Part shown: piece after piece, positions 43,749 through 52,851 of the stretch
Layout of the letters: each line of letters opens with the position of its first letter
Numbering within the stretch: the first letter of the stretch is position 1
Assembly (NCBI RefSeq): GCF_003217095.1
Contig: NZ_QJSR01000003.1
Coordinates: forward strand, 305,375 to 369,374
Source of the DNA: Rhizobium sp. PP-CC-3A-592
Lineage (GTDB): Bacteria; Pseudomonadota; Alphaproteobacteria; Rhizobiales; Rhizobiaceae
Length of the DNA: 64,000 nt
Direction: 5' to 3'
Notes under the pieces: generated by a model
Database searches by the model: none
What the model was told of the DNA's origin: nothing
Seen by the model: only the letters and a program-made list of their open reading frames with translations
Made by a program: the position numbers and the translations under genes

Positions 43749-43937
43749 TATGTGGGGCCTTCGTCGAGGGTTCAATCGAGAAAGCGCATCTTCTTATTAT
43801 CATACGTTATGTGAGTATATCAAAATGCTATGCTGGGTCGCTTGCGGCGTTGGACCAGAGATTTTCGCCGGTCAGCGAGACGAGGATTTTGTCGGGCAGA
43901 CCAAACACATGGGCCATATGAAGCATGGACATCCAGG

Positions 43938-44321
43938 TCATGGTTTTATGGCCATCGTTCCGTCGGTTGGCGATCCAAAGCGTGAACGTTTTCCATCGAC
44001 GGCACTCAACCATAGGCCTGCCAGATCGAGAGAGGTATGGGCACCGTAGCGATAGAGACCATGGTCCTGATCGTAGAAGATATAGCCGTCACTCTCGATC
44101 GTGAAATGTCGCTGTTCGGCTTCTGTTTGCATCAGACTGCGCGCCATCTCTTGCGCTGCCGGTAACCCGATTGGCGGCTCCGGCAGGGACTCACGGGTTC
44201 CCGTTGGCGGCGTGTCGTCGGAGGCACCGAGGACACTCATCACGGGACGATGGACGTTGGGCAAGTTGAAGCCGACGCTTGTCCAGGCAAAGACGAACGC
44301 GCCGCACAGTGCGTCCACCAC
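43938..44321 (-). CDS. Small hypothetical protein (doubtful)
   Basis: A 127-residue open frame, or about 100 residues from ATG 44240. The part after residue 28 looks protein-like, with a hydrophilic segment followed by HFTIESDGYIFYDQDHGLYRYGAH and DLAGLWLSAVDGKRSRFG, reminiscent of a small strand-rich domain. I recognise no family and find no good ribosome binding site. If it is not real, the region 43749-44398 holds no gene. It could be a fragment of a longer lost gene. Confidence 0.3.
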   Translation of the reverse strand: MVDALCGAFVFAWTSVGFNLPNVHRPVMSVLGASDDTPPTGTRESLPEPPIGLPAAQEMARSLMQTEAEQRHFTIESDGYIFYDQDHGLYRYGAHTSLDLAGLWLSAVDGKRSRFGSPTDGTMAIKP

Positions 44322-44398
44322 CTACAGCGCCGGCGACACCGGCAACGAAATCCGTAGCCTTGGCGTATGTAGAGATCAGTAGCTGTTCATGCGTTCGG

Positions 44399-45151
44399 TC
44401 ACGCGATGACCCGGTTCCGGCCGAGGGCTTTCGCCTGAAAGAGGTTTTCGTCCGCAGCCCTCAGGCAGCCTGCCGGATCAAATCCCGGCTGGCAAAGACA
44501 CGCGCCGATGCTCGCGGATATCCACACTTCGGAGCCAGAGGGTGAAAGCAAGACAACACGGGTGATCTCTTCCCGGATCTCTTCGCTCCGATCGCGCATT
44601 TCATCGAACGTCATATTGCTTTGAAAGAGCCCGAATTCTTCTCCGCCGAGACGTCCCGCGAAATCGGATTGTGACTGATAGCGGGTCAGGATCCGGCCGA
44701 TACATCGGAGGGCTTCATCACCGGTCGCGTGACCATACCGATCATTGATCGACTTGAAATAGTCCAGGTCCAGAAACAGCAACGCACCGGCTACGCCCCG
44801 TTGACGGGTTGCCTCCAGGTCTTCCAGGAATGCGGTCCGGTTGAGAATGCCTGTAAGGCCATCTCTGCGAGATCGGAACCGAAGGGCGTCATAGGCATCC
44901 GCGAGCTTTTGCAAAGCTTCCGTCGTTGCGGCTTCGGCCCGTCGAACTTTCTCCGACTGGCTAAAATGGAATGCCGAGGCCGGGATCGATATCGCCAAGG
45001 GGCAGAAGATCGTCATGAACAGACCTGCACCCGCCACCTGCCCTCCGAGCAACGGAACGACGGCGAACGAAAGAGCCAAGGAGGCAACAATCGAAAGCAG
45101 GCCCGTCAAAAGGGACTTCTGAATTACACGACGCATCGAAACCACCGTCAT
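44399..45151 (-). CDS. Membrane-anchored diguanylate cyclase (GGDEF)
   Basis: A 250-residue protein with two TM helices (about residues 10-30 and 38-60), a short coiled linker and a GGDEF domain from about residue 90. It has RDGLTGILNRTAFLEDL, LDLDYFKSINDRYGHATGDEAL, the active-site RLGGEEFGL and the terminal ADENLFQAKALGRNRVI, so cyclic-di-GMP synthesis is expected. No RxxD inhibitory site is seen five residues before GGEEF. ATG 45151 is the first ATG of the frame; ATG 45136 is an alternative. It is intact, unlike the decayed GGDEF gene near 22.7 kb. Confidence 0.88.
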   Translation of the reverse strand: MTVVSMRRVIQKSLLTGLLSIVASLALSFAVVPLLGGQVAGAGLFMTIFCPLAISIPASAFHFSQSEKVRRAEAATTEALQKLADAYDALRFRSRRDGLTGILNRTAFLEDLEATRQRGVAGALLFLDLDYFKSINDRYGHATGDEALRCIGRILTRYQSQSDFAGRLGGEEFGLFQSNMTFDEMRDRSEEIREEITRVVLLSPSGSEVWISASIGACLCQPGFDPAGCLRAADENLFQAKALGRNRVIA

Positions 45152-45267
45152 CAACACGAATCAGTATGAGCGCAATGAATTTAAGAGTCTTGAAATGTGT
45201 CCTTAAAAATCGTCCCATCTGGCCCGGTTGATAGGCCCTTCCGGTGACGGCCGGAGGGCCGGTGTCA

Positions 45268-46113
45268 TCAGGCCGGGGTTTCGGCGCGCGTGCCCGACCG
45301 GACGGCGGCGATGCGGCCCAGAAAGGCCAGGACGAACAGGGTGCTGAGGACGAGGACGATGGTCGGGGCGGGGGCGCTGTCGAGGAAGAAGCTGGCATAG
45401 GTGCCCGCCACCATCGAGACGGCGCAGACGGCGACCGAGGCGGCCAGCATCCGCCCGAAGGAGCGCGTGACGAGGAAGGCGATGGCGCCGGGGGTGACGA
45501 GCAGGGCCACCGCCAGGATCAGCCCGACCGAGGTGAGCGTGGCGACGATGGTCAGCGACAGGAGGGTCAGGAGCCCGTAATGCAGCCATCCCGTGCGCAA
45601 ACCCGAGACCCGCGCCTGCGCGGGATCGAAGGCATGCAGCAGGAAATCCTTCCATTTCAGGATCAGGACGAGCGAGACGACGAGCGCAATGATGCCGGAT
45701 GTCGTAAGATCGGGCAGGCCGACGCCCAGCAGGTTGCCGAAGAGAACGTGGTCGAGATGCTCGTTCGTCGTGATCGCGGTGTAGAGGACGATGCCGAGCC
45801 CGAACATGCCGGAAAACACGACGCCCATCACCGTGTCGCGCTTCACCCGGCTGTTGTCGGAGAGATAGCCCGTCGCCACCGAGCAGATCATGCCGGCGGC
45901 GAAGGCTCCGACCAGGAGGGGCAGGCCGAGGATCCAGGCCAGGACCACACCCGGCAGCACGGCATGGCTCACCGCGTCACCCATCAGCGCCCAGCCCTTG
46001 AGCACGAGGAAGCAGGACAGGAGCGCCGTCGGCACCGACACGATCAGGCAGATCAGGAAGGCGTTCTGCATGAAGGACAGCTGGAACGGCAGAAGAAGGG
46101 TTTCGAGGCTCAT
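45268..46113 (-). CDS. sitD: Manganese/iron ABC transporter permease SitD
   Basis: A 281-residue ABC-3 family permease with about eight TM helices. FLVLKGWALMGDAVSHAVLPGV and LVTPGAIAFLVTRSFGRML are family blocks. It starts by ATGA overlap with sitC and is the last gene of sitABCD. In the YfeABCD/SitABCD class two different permeases form the channel, and this is the second. The end of the gene is Arg/Ala rich. Confidence 0.9.
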   Translation of the reverse strand: MSLETLLLPFQLSFMQNAFLICLIVSVPTALLSCFLVLKGWALMGDAVSHAVLPGVVLAWILGLPLLVGAFAAGMICSVATGYLSDNSRVKRDTVMGVVFSGMFGLGIVLYTAITTNEHLDHVLFGNLLGVGLPDLTTSGIIALVVSLVLILKWKDFLLHAFDPAQARVSGLRTGWLHYGLLTLLSLTIVATLTSVGLILAVALLVTPGAIAFLVTRSFGRMLAASVAVCAVSMVAGTYASFFLDSAPAPTIVLVLSTLFVLAFLGRIAAVRSGTRAETPA

Positions 46114-46997
46114 AACGCGCCCTCCCCTCCGGCAGGCTCGCCGGGGTGGGGCTCCACGCGTCTGGCGCGCCGCCGTGCGGCGAGGATGCCGTGCTTCGGC
46201 GCGAACGCGAAGGCGAGGAGAAAGATCAGCGTCTGGAGCACCACGATGATGCCGCCCGTCGCTCCGTCGAGAAAGTAGCTGGCATAGGCGCCAAAGAAGC
46301 TCGACGCGGTGCCGATCGCCACGGAGAGCGCGATGAGACGGGGAAAGCGGTCGCAGAGGAGATAGGCCGTCGCGCCGGGCGTCACCACCATGGCGATGAC
46401 GAGAAAGGCGCCGACCGTCTGCATAGCCGCGACCACCGCGGCGGACAGCAGCATGAAGAACACCGCCTTGAGGAGGCCGGGCCGCAGACCGATCGAGCGG
46501 GCGTGGTTCTCGTCGAAGAAGGTGACCATCAGGTCCTTCCACTTGGCGAGCAGCACCGCGAGGCAGACGAAGCCGATGATGGCGAGCTGCAGCGTGTCCT
46601 CGGGCGTGATGGCGAGGATATTGCCGAAGGTAATGGTCTGGACGCTGACGCCCACGGGGTTCATCGAGATCATGAACAGGCCAAGCCCGAAGAAGGAGGT
46701 GAAGATGATGCCGATCACGACGTCCACCTTCAGCCCCGAGCGCTCCGAGAGGAACAGCATGGCCGCGGCGGCCAGCCCGCCCGAGATGAAGGCGCCGAGC
46801 GCGAAGGGCAGGCCCAGCATGTAGGCGCCGGCGACGCCGGGCACGACGGAATGGCTCAGCGCGTCGCCGATCAGCGACCAGCCCTTGAGCATGAGATAGG
46901 CGGACAGGAAGGCGCAGACGCCGCCCACGAGCGCGCTGACCCACATGGCGTTCGTCATGTAGCCGTAGTCGAAGGGTTCGAGGAGAAGCGCGATCAT
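46110..46997 (-). CDS. sitC: Manganese/iron ABC transporter permease SitC
   Basis: A 295-residue ABC-3 permease. MTNAMWVSALVGGVCAFLSAYLMLKGWSLIGDALSHSVVPGVAGAY and TVGAFLVIAMVVTPGATAYLLCDRFPRL are typical of the SitC/YfeC branch. It overlaps sitB and sitD by 4 bases at each end, so the operon is translationally coupled. The C-terminal tail is hydrophilic. Together with SitD it forms the membrane channel for Mn(II) and perhaps Fe(II). Confidence 0.91.
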   Translation of the reverse strand: MIALLLEPFDYGYMTNAMWVSALVGGVCAFLSAYLMLKGWSLIGDALSHSVVPGVAGAYMLGLPFALGAFISGGLAAAAMLFLSERSGLKVDVVIGIIFTSFFGLGLFMISMNPVGVSVQTITFGNILAITPEDTLQLAIIGFVCLAVLLAKWKDLMVTFFDENHARSIGLRPGLLKAVFFMLLSAAVVAAMQTVGAFLVIAMVVTPGATAYLLCDRFPRLIALSVAIGTASSFFGAYASYFLDGATGGIIVVLQTLIFLLAFAFAPKHGILAARRRARRVEPHPGEPAGGEGAL

Positions 46998-47905
46998 GTT
47001 TGCTCCTCCGCGCCGCTCCGCCGCAGGCGGTTGCCGTAGTGGACGAAGGGCCGCTCGTCGTCGGTGATGATCGAGACCTCGCGCGGGTCCTCGTCGGCGT
47101 GGAGGATGCGAGCACCGAGCGTGAAATGGCGCAGGACGCCGCCGAAGGCGTGCTCCAGATTCTCCCGCGTGAAGACCGTTTCCGTCGGCCCCGAGGCCAG
47201 AACCGTCCCCTTGACGAGGACAGTGCGATCGCAGAATTCCGGGACCGAGCCGAGATTATGGGTGGAGACCAGCATCACCCGCCCCTCGTCGCGCATCTCG
47301 CGCAGGAGCGCCACGATCTGGTCCTCCGTCTTCACATCGACGCCGGTGAAGGGCTCGTCGAGAAGGATCACCTGCCCGTCCTGTGCCAAAGCCCGCGCCA
47401 GGAAGGCGCGCTTTCGCTGGCCGCCGGAGAGCTCGCCGATCTGGCGAAGCCGCAGATCCGCCATGCCGACGCGCCCGAGCGCCGTATCGACCGCCTCCCG
47501 GTCGCGCCGCGACGGACGGCGCAGGAAGCCCATATGCCCGTAGCGCCCCATCATCACCACGTCCTCGACGAGGACCGGGAAGGTCCAGTCCACCTCCTCG
47601 GCCTGCGGCACGTAGGAAACGAGGTTCTCGCGCAGGGCCTGGCGCACCGTGCGGCCGAGGAGCCGGATCTCGCCGCGCGAGGCCGGCACGAAGCCCATGA
47701 TCGCCTTGAACAGCGTCGATTTGCCCGCCCCGTTGACGCCGACGAGCGCCGTTACCGTGCCACGCGGCGCCTCGAAGCTGGCGTCACGCAGGGCGGTATG
47801 GCCATTGCGATAGGTCACCGTCACGTTCCGGGCGACGATGCCTTCGGTCACGTTCGGCATCTCGGCCGTTGCGGTCCGGGCCATTTTGTCCGTACCGGCC
47901 ATCAT
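46994..47905 (-). CDS. sitB: Manganese/iron ABC transporter ATP-binding protein SitB
   Basis: A 303-residue ATPase. Walker A is GVNGAGKST, Q-loop YVPQAEEVDWTFP, signature LSGGQRKRAFLARA, Walker B VILLDEPFTGVD and switch His in STHNLG. The Q-loop followed by V-D-W-x-F-P is characteristic of the Mn/Zn/Fe importers of this class. It overlaps sitA and sitC by 4 bases. The roughly 40-residue extension after the core (ILHADEDPREVSIITDDE) is common in SitB proteins. Confidence 0.92.
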   Translation of the reverse strand: MMAGTDKMARTATAEMPNVTEGIVARNVTVTYRNGHTALRDASFEAPRGTVTALVGVNGAGKSTLFKAIMGFVPASRGEIRLLGRTVRQALRENLVSYVPQAEEVDWTFPVLVEDVVMMGRYGHMGFLRRPSRRDREAVDTALGRVGMADLRLRQIGELSGGQRKRAFLARALAQDGQVILLDEPFTGVDVKTEDQIVALLREMRDEGRVMLVSTHNLGSVPEFCDRTVLVKGTVLASGPTETVFTRENLEHAFGGVLRHFTLGARILHADEDPREVSIITDDERPFVHYGNRLRRSGAEEQT

Positions 47906-48810
47906 TCGCTCACCGCGCCGAGTCCGTCCGCGACGGTCTGCGAGGTCACGCGCAGCAGGTCGAGATAGGTCGGCACCGGCCCGTCCGCCTCGCTCAGGCT
48001 ATCGACATAGAGAACGCCGCCGAAGGCGGCCCCGGTCTCGCGCGCGACCTGCTTGGCGGGGGCGGCGCTGACCGTGCTCTCGCAGAACACGACGGGGATC
48101 TTGTGCTCTCGAACGCCATCCACGACCTTGCGCACCTGCTGGGGCGTGCCGGTCTGGTCGGCATTGATCGGCCAGAGGTAGAGCTCCTTCATGCCGAAGT
48201 CGCGGGCCAGATAGCTGAAGGCGCCCTCACAGGTGACGAGCCAGCGCCGCTCCTGCGGAATGGCGGCGATGCGGGCGCGCAGCGGCTCGATCGTGGCGCG
48301 GATCTTCTGCTTGTAGCCGTCCGCATTGGCCCGGTAGGCCTCTGCGTTCGCCGGATCGTTGCGCACCAGTGCGTCGCGGATGTTGTCGACATAGATCAGC
48401 GCGTTGTCGAGACCCATCCAGGCATGAGGATTGGTCATCCCCTCGTAGGATCCTTCCAAAATCGGGATGGGCTGGACGCCTTCGCTGACCGTGGCGGAGG
48501 GAACGTCGCCGAGATGGCCGAGAAACTGCTCGAACCAGCGCTCCAGGTTCATCCCGTTCCAGAGAATGAGATCGGCGTCCTGAGCGGCGAGGATGTCCCG
48601 CGGCGTCGGCTCGTAGCCGTGGATCTCCGCGCCGGGCTTGGTGACGGAGACGATCTCGGCGGCATCGCCGGCGACGTTCCGGGCCATGTCGGCGATGACG
48701 GTGAAGGTCGTCACGACCTTGAACCTGTCCGCGGGTTGCTGTGCCAAGGCCGGGAGCGTGGCGGCCACGAGAAGGGCGGTCGCAAGGGCAAGGATACGGG
48801 ATCGGCGCAT
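47902..48810 (-). CDS. sitA: Manganese/iron ABC transporter binding protein SitA
   Basis: A 302-residue cluster 9 metal receptor with a signal peptide of about 24 residues (cleavage near ALAQ). Metal ligands are recognisable in order: His in GAEIHGYEPTPRD, His in TNPHAWMGLDN, Glu in FCESTVS and Asp in YVDSLSEADGPVP. CEGAFSYLARDFGMKELYLWPINADQTGTPQQV is the SitA/YfeA-type block. ATG 48810 follows GGAGA by nine bases; the frame runs open to 48888 across the operator. First gene of sitABCD, divergent from a Fur-family gene. Confidence 0.93.
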   Translation of the reverse strand: MRRSRILALATALLVAATLPALAQQPADRFKVVTTFTVIADMARNVAGDAAEIVSVTKPGAEIHGYEPTPRDILAAQDADLILWNGMNLERWFEQFLGHLGDVPSATVSEGVQPIPILEGSYEGMTNPHAWMGLDNALIYVDNIRDALVRNDPANAEAYRANADGYKQKIRATIEPLRARIAAIPQERRWLVTCEGAFSYLARDFGMKELYLWPINADQTGTPQQVRKVVDGVREHKIPVVFCESTVSAAPAKQVARETGAAFGGVLYVDSLSEADGPVPTYLDLLRVTSQTVADGLGAVSE

Positions 48811-48870
48811 CAGATCATCTCCAGCAAGGTAAGCGGACGGGAGGAATGCTACCGCCTTTACATAGATGAT

Positions 48871-48913
48871 AATGCGATGCATTCGCATTTAGCAAGAGCA
48901 AATGCGACGCATT
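48871..48913. promoter_or_regulatory. Two Mur/Fur-type operator palindromes between sitA and the Fur-family gene
   Basis: The first site has AATGCGA (48871-48877) and TCGCATT (48883-48889) around TGCAT; the second, AATGCG-A-CGCATT, is at 48901-48913. Their centres are 27 bases apart. Both resemble alphaproteobacterial Fur/Mur sites (AATGC...GCATT). They cover the only 144 bases separating two divergent genes, so both genes are probably repressed by the adjacent regulator. Confidence 0.75.
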
Positions 48914-48954
48914 CTCATATTGATGGCGCGATAGGCTTGTCGTAAAAGGGCTTC

Positions 48955-49392
48955 ATGACAAATGCGACGGACGGCGATCAACCCTCGACGGATTATGCGA
49001 GCTTCCTGCGCGCGGCGGATCTGCGCGTGACGCCACAGCGCCTGGCGATCATCGGCGTTCTCGCCGCGGAAGCCGATCATCCGAGTGCCGACGAGATCCT
49101 GTCGCGCGCGCGCAGGATCGACGACACCGTGTCGCTGGCGACGGTCTACCGCACCCTGTCCTCCCTCGAGGCGGCCGGCATCATCCGGAAACTGGCGATT
49201 GAGGACGCTTCGGCCCGTTTCGAGCTAAAGCCGCGGCGCGAGCACGATCATCTGGTCGATGTCGACACCGGCGAGGTGATCGAGATCCCGAACGACGAGA
49301 TCGTGCAACTCCACCAGGAGATCGCGCGCCGCATGGGCTATGACATCGTCAGCCACCACACGATCCTGCGCGGCCGCAGACGACAGGACTAG
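48955..49392 (+). CDS. mur: Fur-family metal regulator, Mur-like
   Basis: A 145-residue Fur-type repressor with the winged helix LRVTPQRLAIIGVLAAEADHPSADEIL and SLATVYRTLSSLEAAGII, and a dimerisation domain with the metal-site cluster EHDHLVDVDTGEVIE and late His pair SHHTIL. No cysteine occurs in the whole protein, so the structural CxxC zinc site of classic Fur/Zur is missing, as in rhizobial Mur. With the adjacent sitABCD operon and two shared palindromes, manganese-responsive repression is the best reading. ATG 48955 is preceded by AAAAGGG. Fur proper or an iron role cannot be excluded. Confidence 0.82.
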   Translation: MTNATDGDQPSTDYASFLRAADLRVTPQRLAIIGVLAAEADHPSADEILSRARRIDDTVSLATVYRTLSSLEAAGIIRKLAIEDASARFELKPRREHDHLVDVDTGEVIEIPNDEIVQLHQEIARRMGYDIVSHHTILRGRRRQD

Positions 49393-49631
49393 TAAGACTT
49401 ACCGTGACCGGCGATTTTGTTCATCGCAGAGCCTCTGATTGCAAAGTCGCGAACTGGCGGACCAAAGCGCACAGACCATGACGGAGGTGCTGCGCTAGAC
49501 GATGAGGCGCTCACGCCCTATGCCGGTAACACCGGATGGCTTTCGAAACGACATGGAATCGATACCGCTTACGGTCTTTGCAAATCATGACCGTGGTGTT
49601 TCCGCCTGTCTGTTCGACGTTTGGACAGGTC
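49393..49631. other. Intergenic region, no gene seen
   Basis: This gap separates the end of the mur-like gene and the end of the Lrp gene, which converge here. No clear hairpin, repeat or coding frame was found. Confidence 0.4.
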
Positions 49632-50111
49632 CTACAACGGCGGCAGCCGGCGCTTGACCGACTGTCCCTTGATCACCGCCGTGCTGGTCACGGCATGATC
49701 GGACAGGCCTTCCAGCACCGCGTCCATCTCCTCGACGGAGTGCACGACCAGCCGTGCCAGAAATGGATCCTCGCCGGTGATCCGGTCGCATTCGACGATC
49801 TGCGGTGTTTCCTGAATGAGCTTTTCCACCAGATGCAACTTGCCCGGCAGCGGCCGGATGCGCACCAGCGCCCGGATCGCATAGCCGAGCGCGCGCGGAT
49901 CGGTCTCCACCGTGAAGCCGGCGATGACGCCCGTCGCTTCCAGACGCCGGACCCGCTCGGCCGTGCTCGGGGCCGACAGGCCGACCAGACGGCCAAGCTC
50001 GCTCATCGGCAACCGGCCTTGCGCGTCGAGCGCCGTGAGCAGGTGCGCGTCGATGGCATCGAGGGGAAAATTTCCGGATCGAAGGGGATCGGCGTCTTTT
50101 GCTTTCGTCAT
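49632..50111 (-). CDS. Lrp/AsnC family transcriptional regulator
   Basis: A 159-residue protein with an N-terminal HTH (DAIDAHLLTALDAQGRLPMSELGRLVGLSAPSTAERVRRLEATGVIAGF) and the C-terminal RAM ligand domain (about residues 75-150, with ITGEDPFLARLVVHSVEEMDAVLEGL). It is divergent from a drug/metabolite transporter, with 93 bases between the starts. This arrangement is typical of Lrp regulators that control an amino acid exporter next to them. The ligand is unknown. Confidence 0.9.
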   Translation of the reverse strand: MTKAKDADPLRSGNFPLDAIDAHLLTALDAQGRLPMSELGRLVGLSAPSTAERVRRLEATGVIAGFTVETDPRALGYAIRALVRIRPLPGKLHLVEKLIQETPQIVECDRITGEDPFLARLVVHSVEEMDAVLEGLSDHAVTSTAVIKGQSVKRRLPPL

Positions 50112-50204
50112 GGAGCGAGATTAGCGATTTCACCTCCGATCCGCCATGGATTTTGGGCGACAATCCGGCGATGCTGAATGCCTCTCCTTTCAAGGCTTTC
50201 TGTC

Positions 50205-51137
50205 ATGATCATCGGCATCCTCTCCGGGCTCGCCACCTGCGCGCTTTGGGGCCTCACCTTCGTCGCCGCACGCGCGGTCGCACCCTTTACCCCCATCGAT
50301 CTCGCGGTTTCGCGCTACGGCCTGTTCGGCCTCGTCTCGCTCCTGCTGATGCTGCATCCCCGCTTCCGCCCCGTTGGGCTCGGTCTGCGGCACTGGTGCA
50401 TCGGCCTTGCACTCGGCGGGCTCGGCTATGTCGGCTATTTCGTCAGCGCGGCCTTCGCTGTCGGACTTTCGGGACCGGCCATTCCGCCGCTCGTCACCGG
50501 ACTGATGCCGGTGATCCTGCCGTTGATCGCCAATCTCAGCGAGAAGGCGGTAGACTGGCGGAGGCTGGCAAGCCCTCTCTTCCTGATCGCCGGCGGTATC
50601 GCCTTCGTCAATCTCGGCACATTCGCGGATGTGTCGTCGGAAGACCGAGGGAACCTTCTCGCTGGCACGGCCCTGTCCTTTGCCGCACTTGCCGTCTGGG
50701 TTGTCTATGGCCTCTCAAACTCCGTCATCCTGCGCGACAAAGAAAATGCTCCCGACAGTCTCGCCTGGACGGGTGTTCAGGGCCTCGGCGCTCTGATCGG
50801 CAGCATTATGCTGCTCCCCTTCACATCGCTCGCCGCGCAGACCACGTTCACGCCACCGCAGGTCGAGACATTCATCCTCTGGTCGCTGCTCATGGGCCTT
50901 GCCGGATCCTGGCTGGCCACCGTGCTCTGGGTGGTCGCAGCGCGCCGCCTGCCTCTGTCGCTCGCCGCTCAGCTGATCGTCGCCGAAACGATCTTCGGCC
51001 TCGGCTATGGCTTCTTCCTCGAGGCGCGATGGCCGACAGTGACCGAAGCGGCCGGCGCGGGACTGCAGATCGCGGGCGTGTGTCTTGCGATTGCCGTCTT
51101 TACGTCCAGCAGCCGCAGCAGAGTGAACGGGGCATAG
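50205..51137 (+). CDS. EamA/DMT family transporter
   Basis: A 310-residue inner-membrane protein with ten TM helices in two EamA repeats (residues about 5-135 and 155-295). The first repeat opens LSGLATCALWGLTFVAARAV and the second ends ETIFGLGYGFFLEARWP. ATG 50205 gives the usual N-terminus starting directly with TM1; ATG 50178 would add nine residues. Its pairing with a divergent Lrp/AsnC regulator suggests amino acid or metabolite efflux. There is a weak hairpin GAAGGG/CCCTTC at 51211-51230 downstream. Confidence 0.88.
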   Translation: MIIGILSGLATCALWGLTFVAARAVAPFTPIDLAVSRYGLFGLVSLLLMLHPRFRPVGLGLRHWCIGLALGGLGYVGYFVSAAFAVGLSGPAIPPLVTGLMPVILPLIANLSEKAVDWRRLASPLFLIAGGIAFVNLGTFADVSSEDRGNLLAGTALSFAALAVWVVYGLSNSVILRDKENAPDSLAWTGVQGLGALIGSIMLLPFTSLAAQTTFTPPQVETFILWSLLMGLAGSWLATVLWVVAARRLPLSLAAQLIVAETIFGLGYGFFLEARWPTVTEAAGAGLQIAGVCLAIAVFTSSSRSRVNGA

Positions 51138-51336
51138 ATCGGAATTCCGGATCAGGTTTGATCCTTGTCTCAGTCATCCTTCTCGCCGACATCTGAAAGG
51201 TAACGCTCCTGAAGGGATCAGAACCCCTTCATCGATATCGGCTGCCAAATTGGAACTTCTTCGCAAACGACCCCGCCGCCATAAAATCGATAGCCACTCG
51301 AACCTGCCCTCAGGTAAAAGCTCAGGGGCGTTGGCA

Positions 51337-52851
51337 TCACACCACCGCACACACCGTCTTCGTCTCGAGATAATTCTCCAGCCCCGGCGCGCCGTTCTCA
51401 TAGCCCCAACCGGATTGCTTGTGGCCACCCTTGGGCAGTTCGGGGGAGAAATAGGAGTGGCAGTTGATCCAGACCGTGCCGGAGCGGATGGCGGCCGACA
51501 GGCGGTGGGCGGTACTGAGGTCGGCGGTCCAGACGCTGGCCGCAAGGCCATAGGGCGTGTCGTTGGCGAAGGCGAGCGCCTCACCCGCCTCGTCGAACGG
51601 TGTAACGGCGACGACGGGACCAAAAATTTCCTCGCGCATCAGGGCCATATCCTGGCGCACGCCGGTGACGACGGTCGGCGCATAGAAGGTCTGCTGCTCG
51701 CCGTCCTGCACCCCGCCCGCGACGATCTCCGCGCCGTCGGACACACCGCCGCGAACATAGCGCGCGACCCGGTCGGCCTGTTTCCGGTTGACCAGCGGCC
51801 CGAGGTCGGTCTCGGGGTCGAGGCCGTGGCCGAGACGCAGCCTGCCTGCCTCCCGCGCCAGCCCTTCGACCAGCCGGTCGTAGACCGCGCGGTGGGCATA
51901 GACGCGCGAGCCGGCGACACAGACCTGCCCGGCATTGGCGAAGATGCCGCGGGCGATGCCGGGAACAGCGAGGTCCATGTCGGCGTCGGCCAAGACGATG
52001 GCCGGAGATTTGCCGCCGAGTTCCAGCGTCAGCTTTTTCAGATTGCCGCGCGCCGCCCCCACGATCAGCTTGCCGACCTCGGTCGAGCCGGTGAAGGCCA
52101 CCTTGTCGACGTCCGGATGGGCAGTGAGCGCTGCGCCCGCGACCTCCCCGGAACCGGTGACGATGTTGACGACGCCGGCCGGCAGTCCCGCCTCGATCAT
52201 CAATTCGCCGAGGCGAAGGGCCGTGAGCGAGGTTTCCTCGGCCGGCTTCAGCACCACGGTGCAACCGGCGGCAAGGGCCGGCGCCAGCTTCATCGCCGCC
52301 ATCAGCAGCGGCGAATTCCACGGCGTGATGGCGGCCACCACACCGATCGGCTCGCGCGTCGTATAGGCGAAGATCGTCTTGCCCGGCGGCTGGTAGGCAA
52401 TCGAGGTGGGAATGGTGGTGCCGAGGATCTTCGTGGCAAAGCCCGCAAAATAGCGGAACTGTTCGGCCGAGGCCGGGATTTCGCCGAAACGGCCGGTCTT
52501 CAGCGACTTGCCCTGATCGAGCGTTTCAAGCTCCGCCAGCGCATCCACATTCGCCTCGATACGGTCGGCGATGCGCCAGAGCAGTTTTGCGCGTGCCGAC
52601 GGCGTCATGCCGCGCCAGGCGTCGCCTTCGAAGGCAGCTCTGGCGGCCGCGACGGCCGCGTCAACATCCGACGCATTCGCTTCGCTCAGTTCCGCCAAAG
52701 GCTCGCCGGTCGCGGGATCGTGGGTCGAGAACGTCGCGCCGCCGGCGGCCTCTACCCACGCGCCGCCGATCAGCAGGCGTTTGCGCGGTGTCGACAGAAA
52801 GGCCTTGGCGCCCTCGCTTTCGGGCTTGAACGGGCGAAGGATGAGGGTCAT
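51337..52851 (-). CDS. NAD(P)-dependent aldehyde dehydrogenase
   Basis: A 504-residue member of the ALDH superfamily. FTGSTEVGK binds cofactor, the general base Glu is in LTLELGGKSPAIV, and the nucleophilic Cys is in NAGQVCVAGSRVYA; PWNSPLLMAAMKLAPALAAGCTVVLKPAE is the family N-terminal block. It begins by ATGA overlap with the [2Fe-2S] gene and is the last gene of the long operon. It would oxidise the aldehyde made by the TPP decarboxylase or the GMC oxidase. ATG 52851 is the overlapped start; the long upstream frame lies over the neighbour. Confidence 0.92.
   Translation of the reverse strand: MTLILRPFKPESEGAKAFLSTPRKRLLIGGAWVEAAGGATFSTHDPATGEPLAELSEANASDVDAAVAAARAAFEGDAWRGMTPSARAKLLWRIADRIEANVDALAELETLDQGKSLKTGRFGEIPASAEQFRYFAGFATKILGTTIPTSIAYQPPGKTIFAYTTREPIGVVAAITPWNSPLLMAAMKLAPALAAGCTVVLKPAEETSLTALRLGELMIEAGLPAGVVNIVTGSGEVAGAALTAHPDVDKVAFTGSTEVGKLIVGAARGNLKKLTLELGGKSPAIVLADADMDLAVPGIARGIFANAGQVCVAGSRVYAHRAVYDRLVEGLAREAGRLRLGHGLDPETDLGPLVNRKQADRVARYVRGGVSDGAEIVAGGVQDGEQQTFYAPTVVTGVRQDMALMREEIFGPVVAVTPFDEAGEALAFANDTPYGLAASVWTADLSTAHRLSAAIRSGTVWINCHSYFSPELPKGGHKQSGWGYENGAPGLENYLETKTVCAVV

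Noticed and set aside
45268-47115. 615-residue minus-strand frame that could be read as a fused permease
   Set aside because: Only the part from 46113 down is SitD; the upstream part is out of frame with sitC, which occupies that region.
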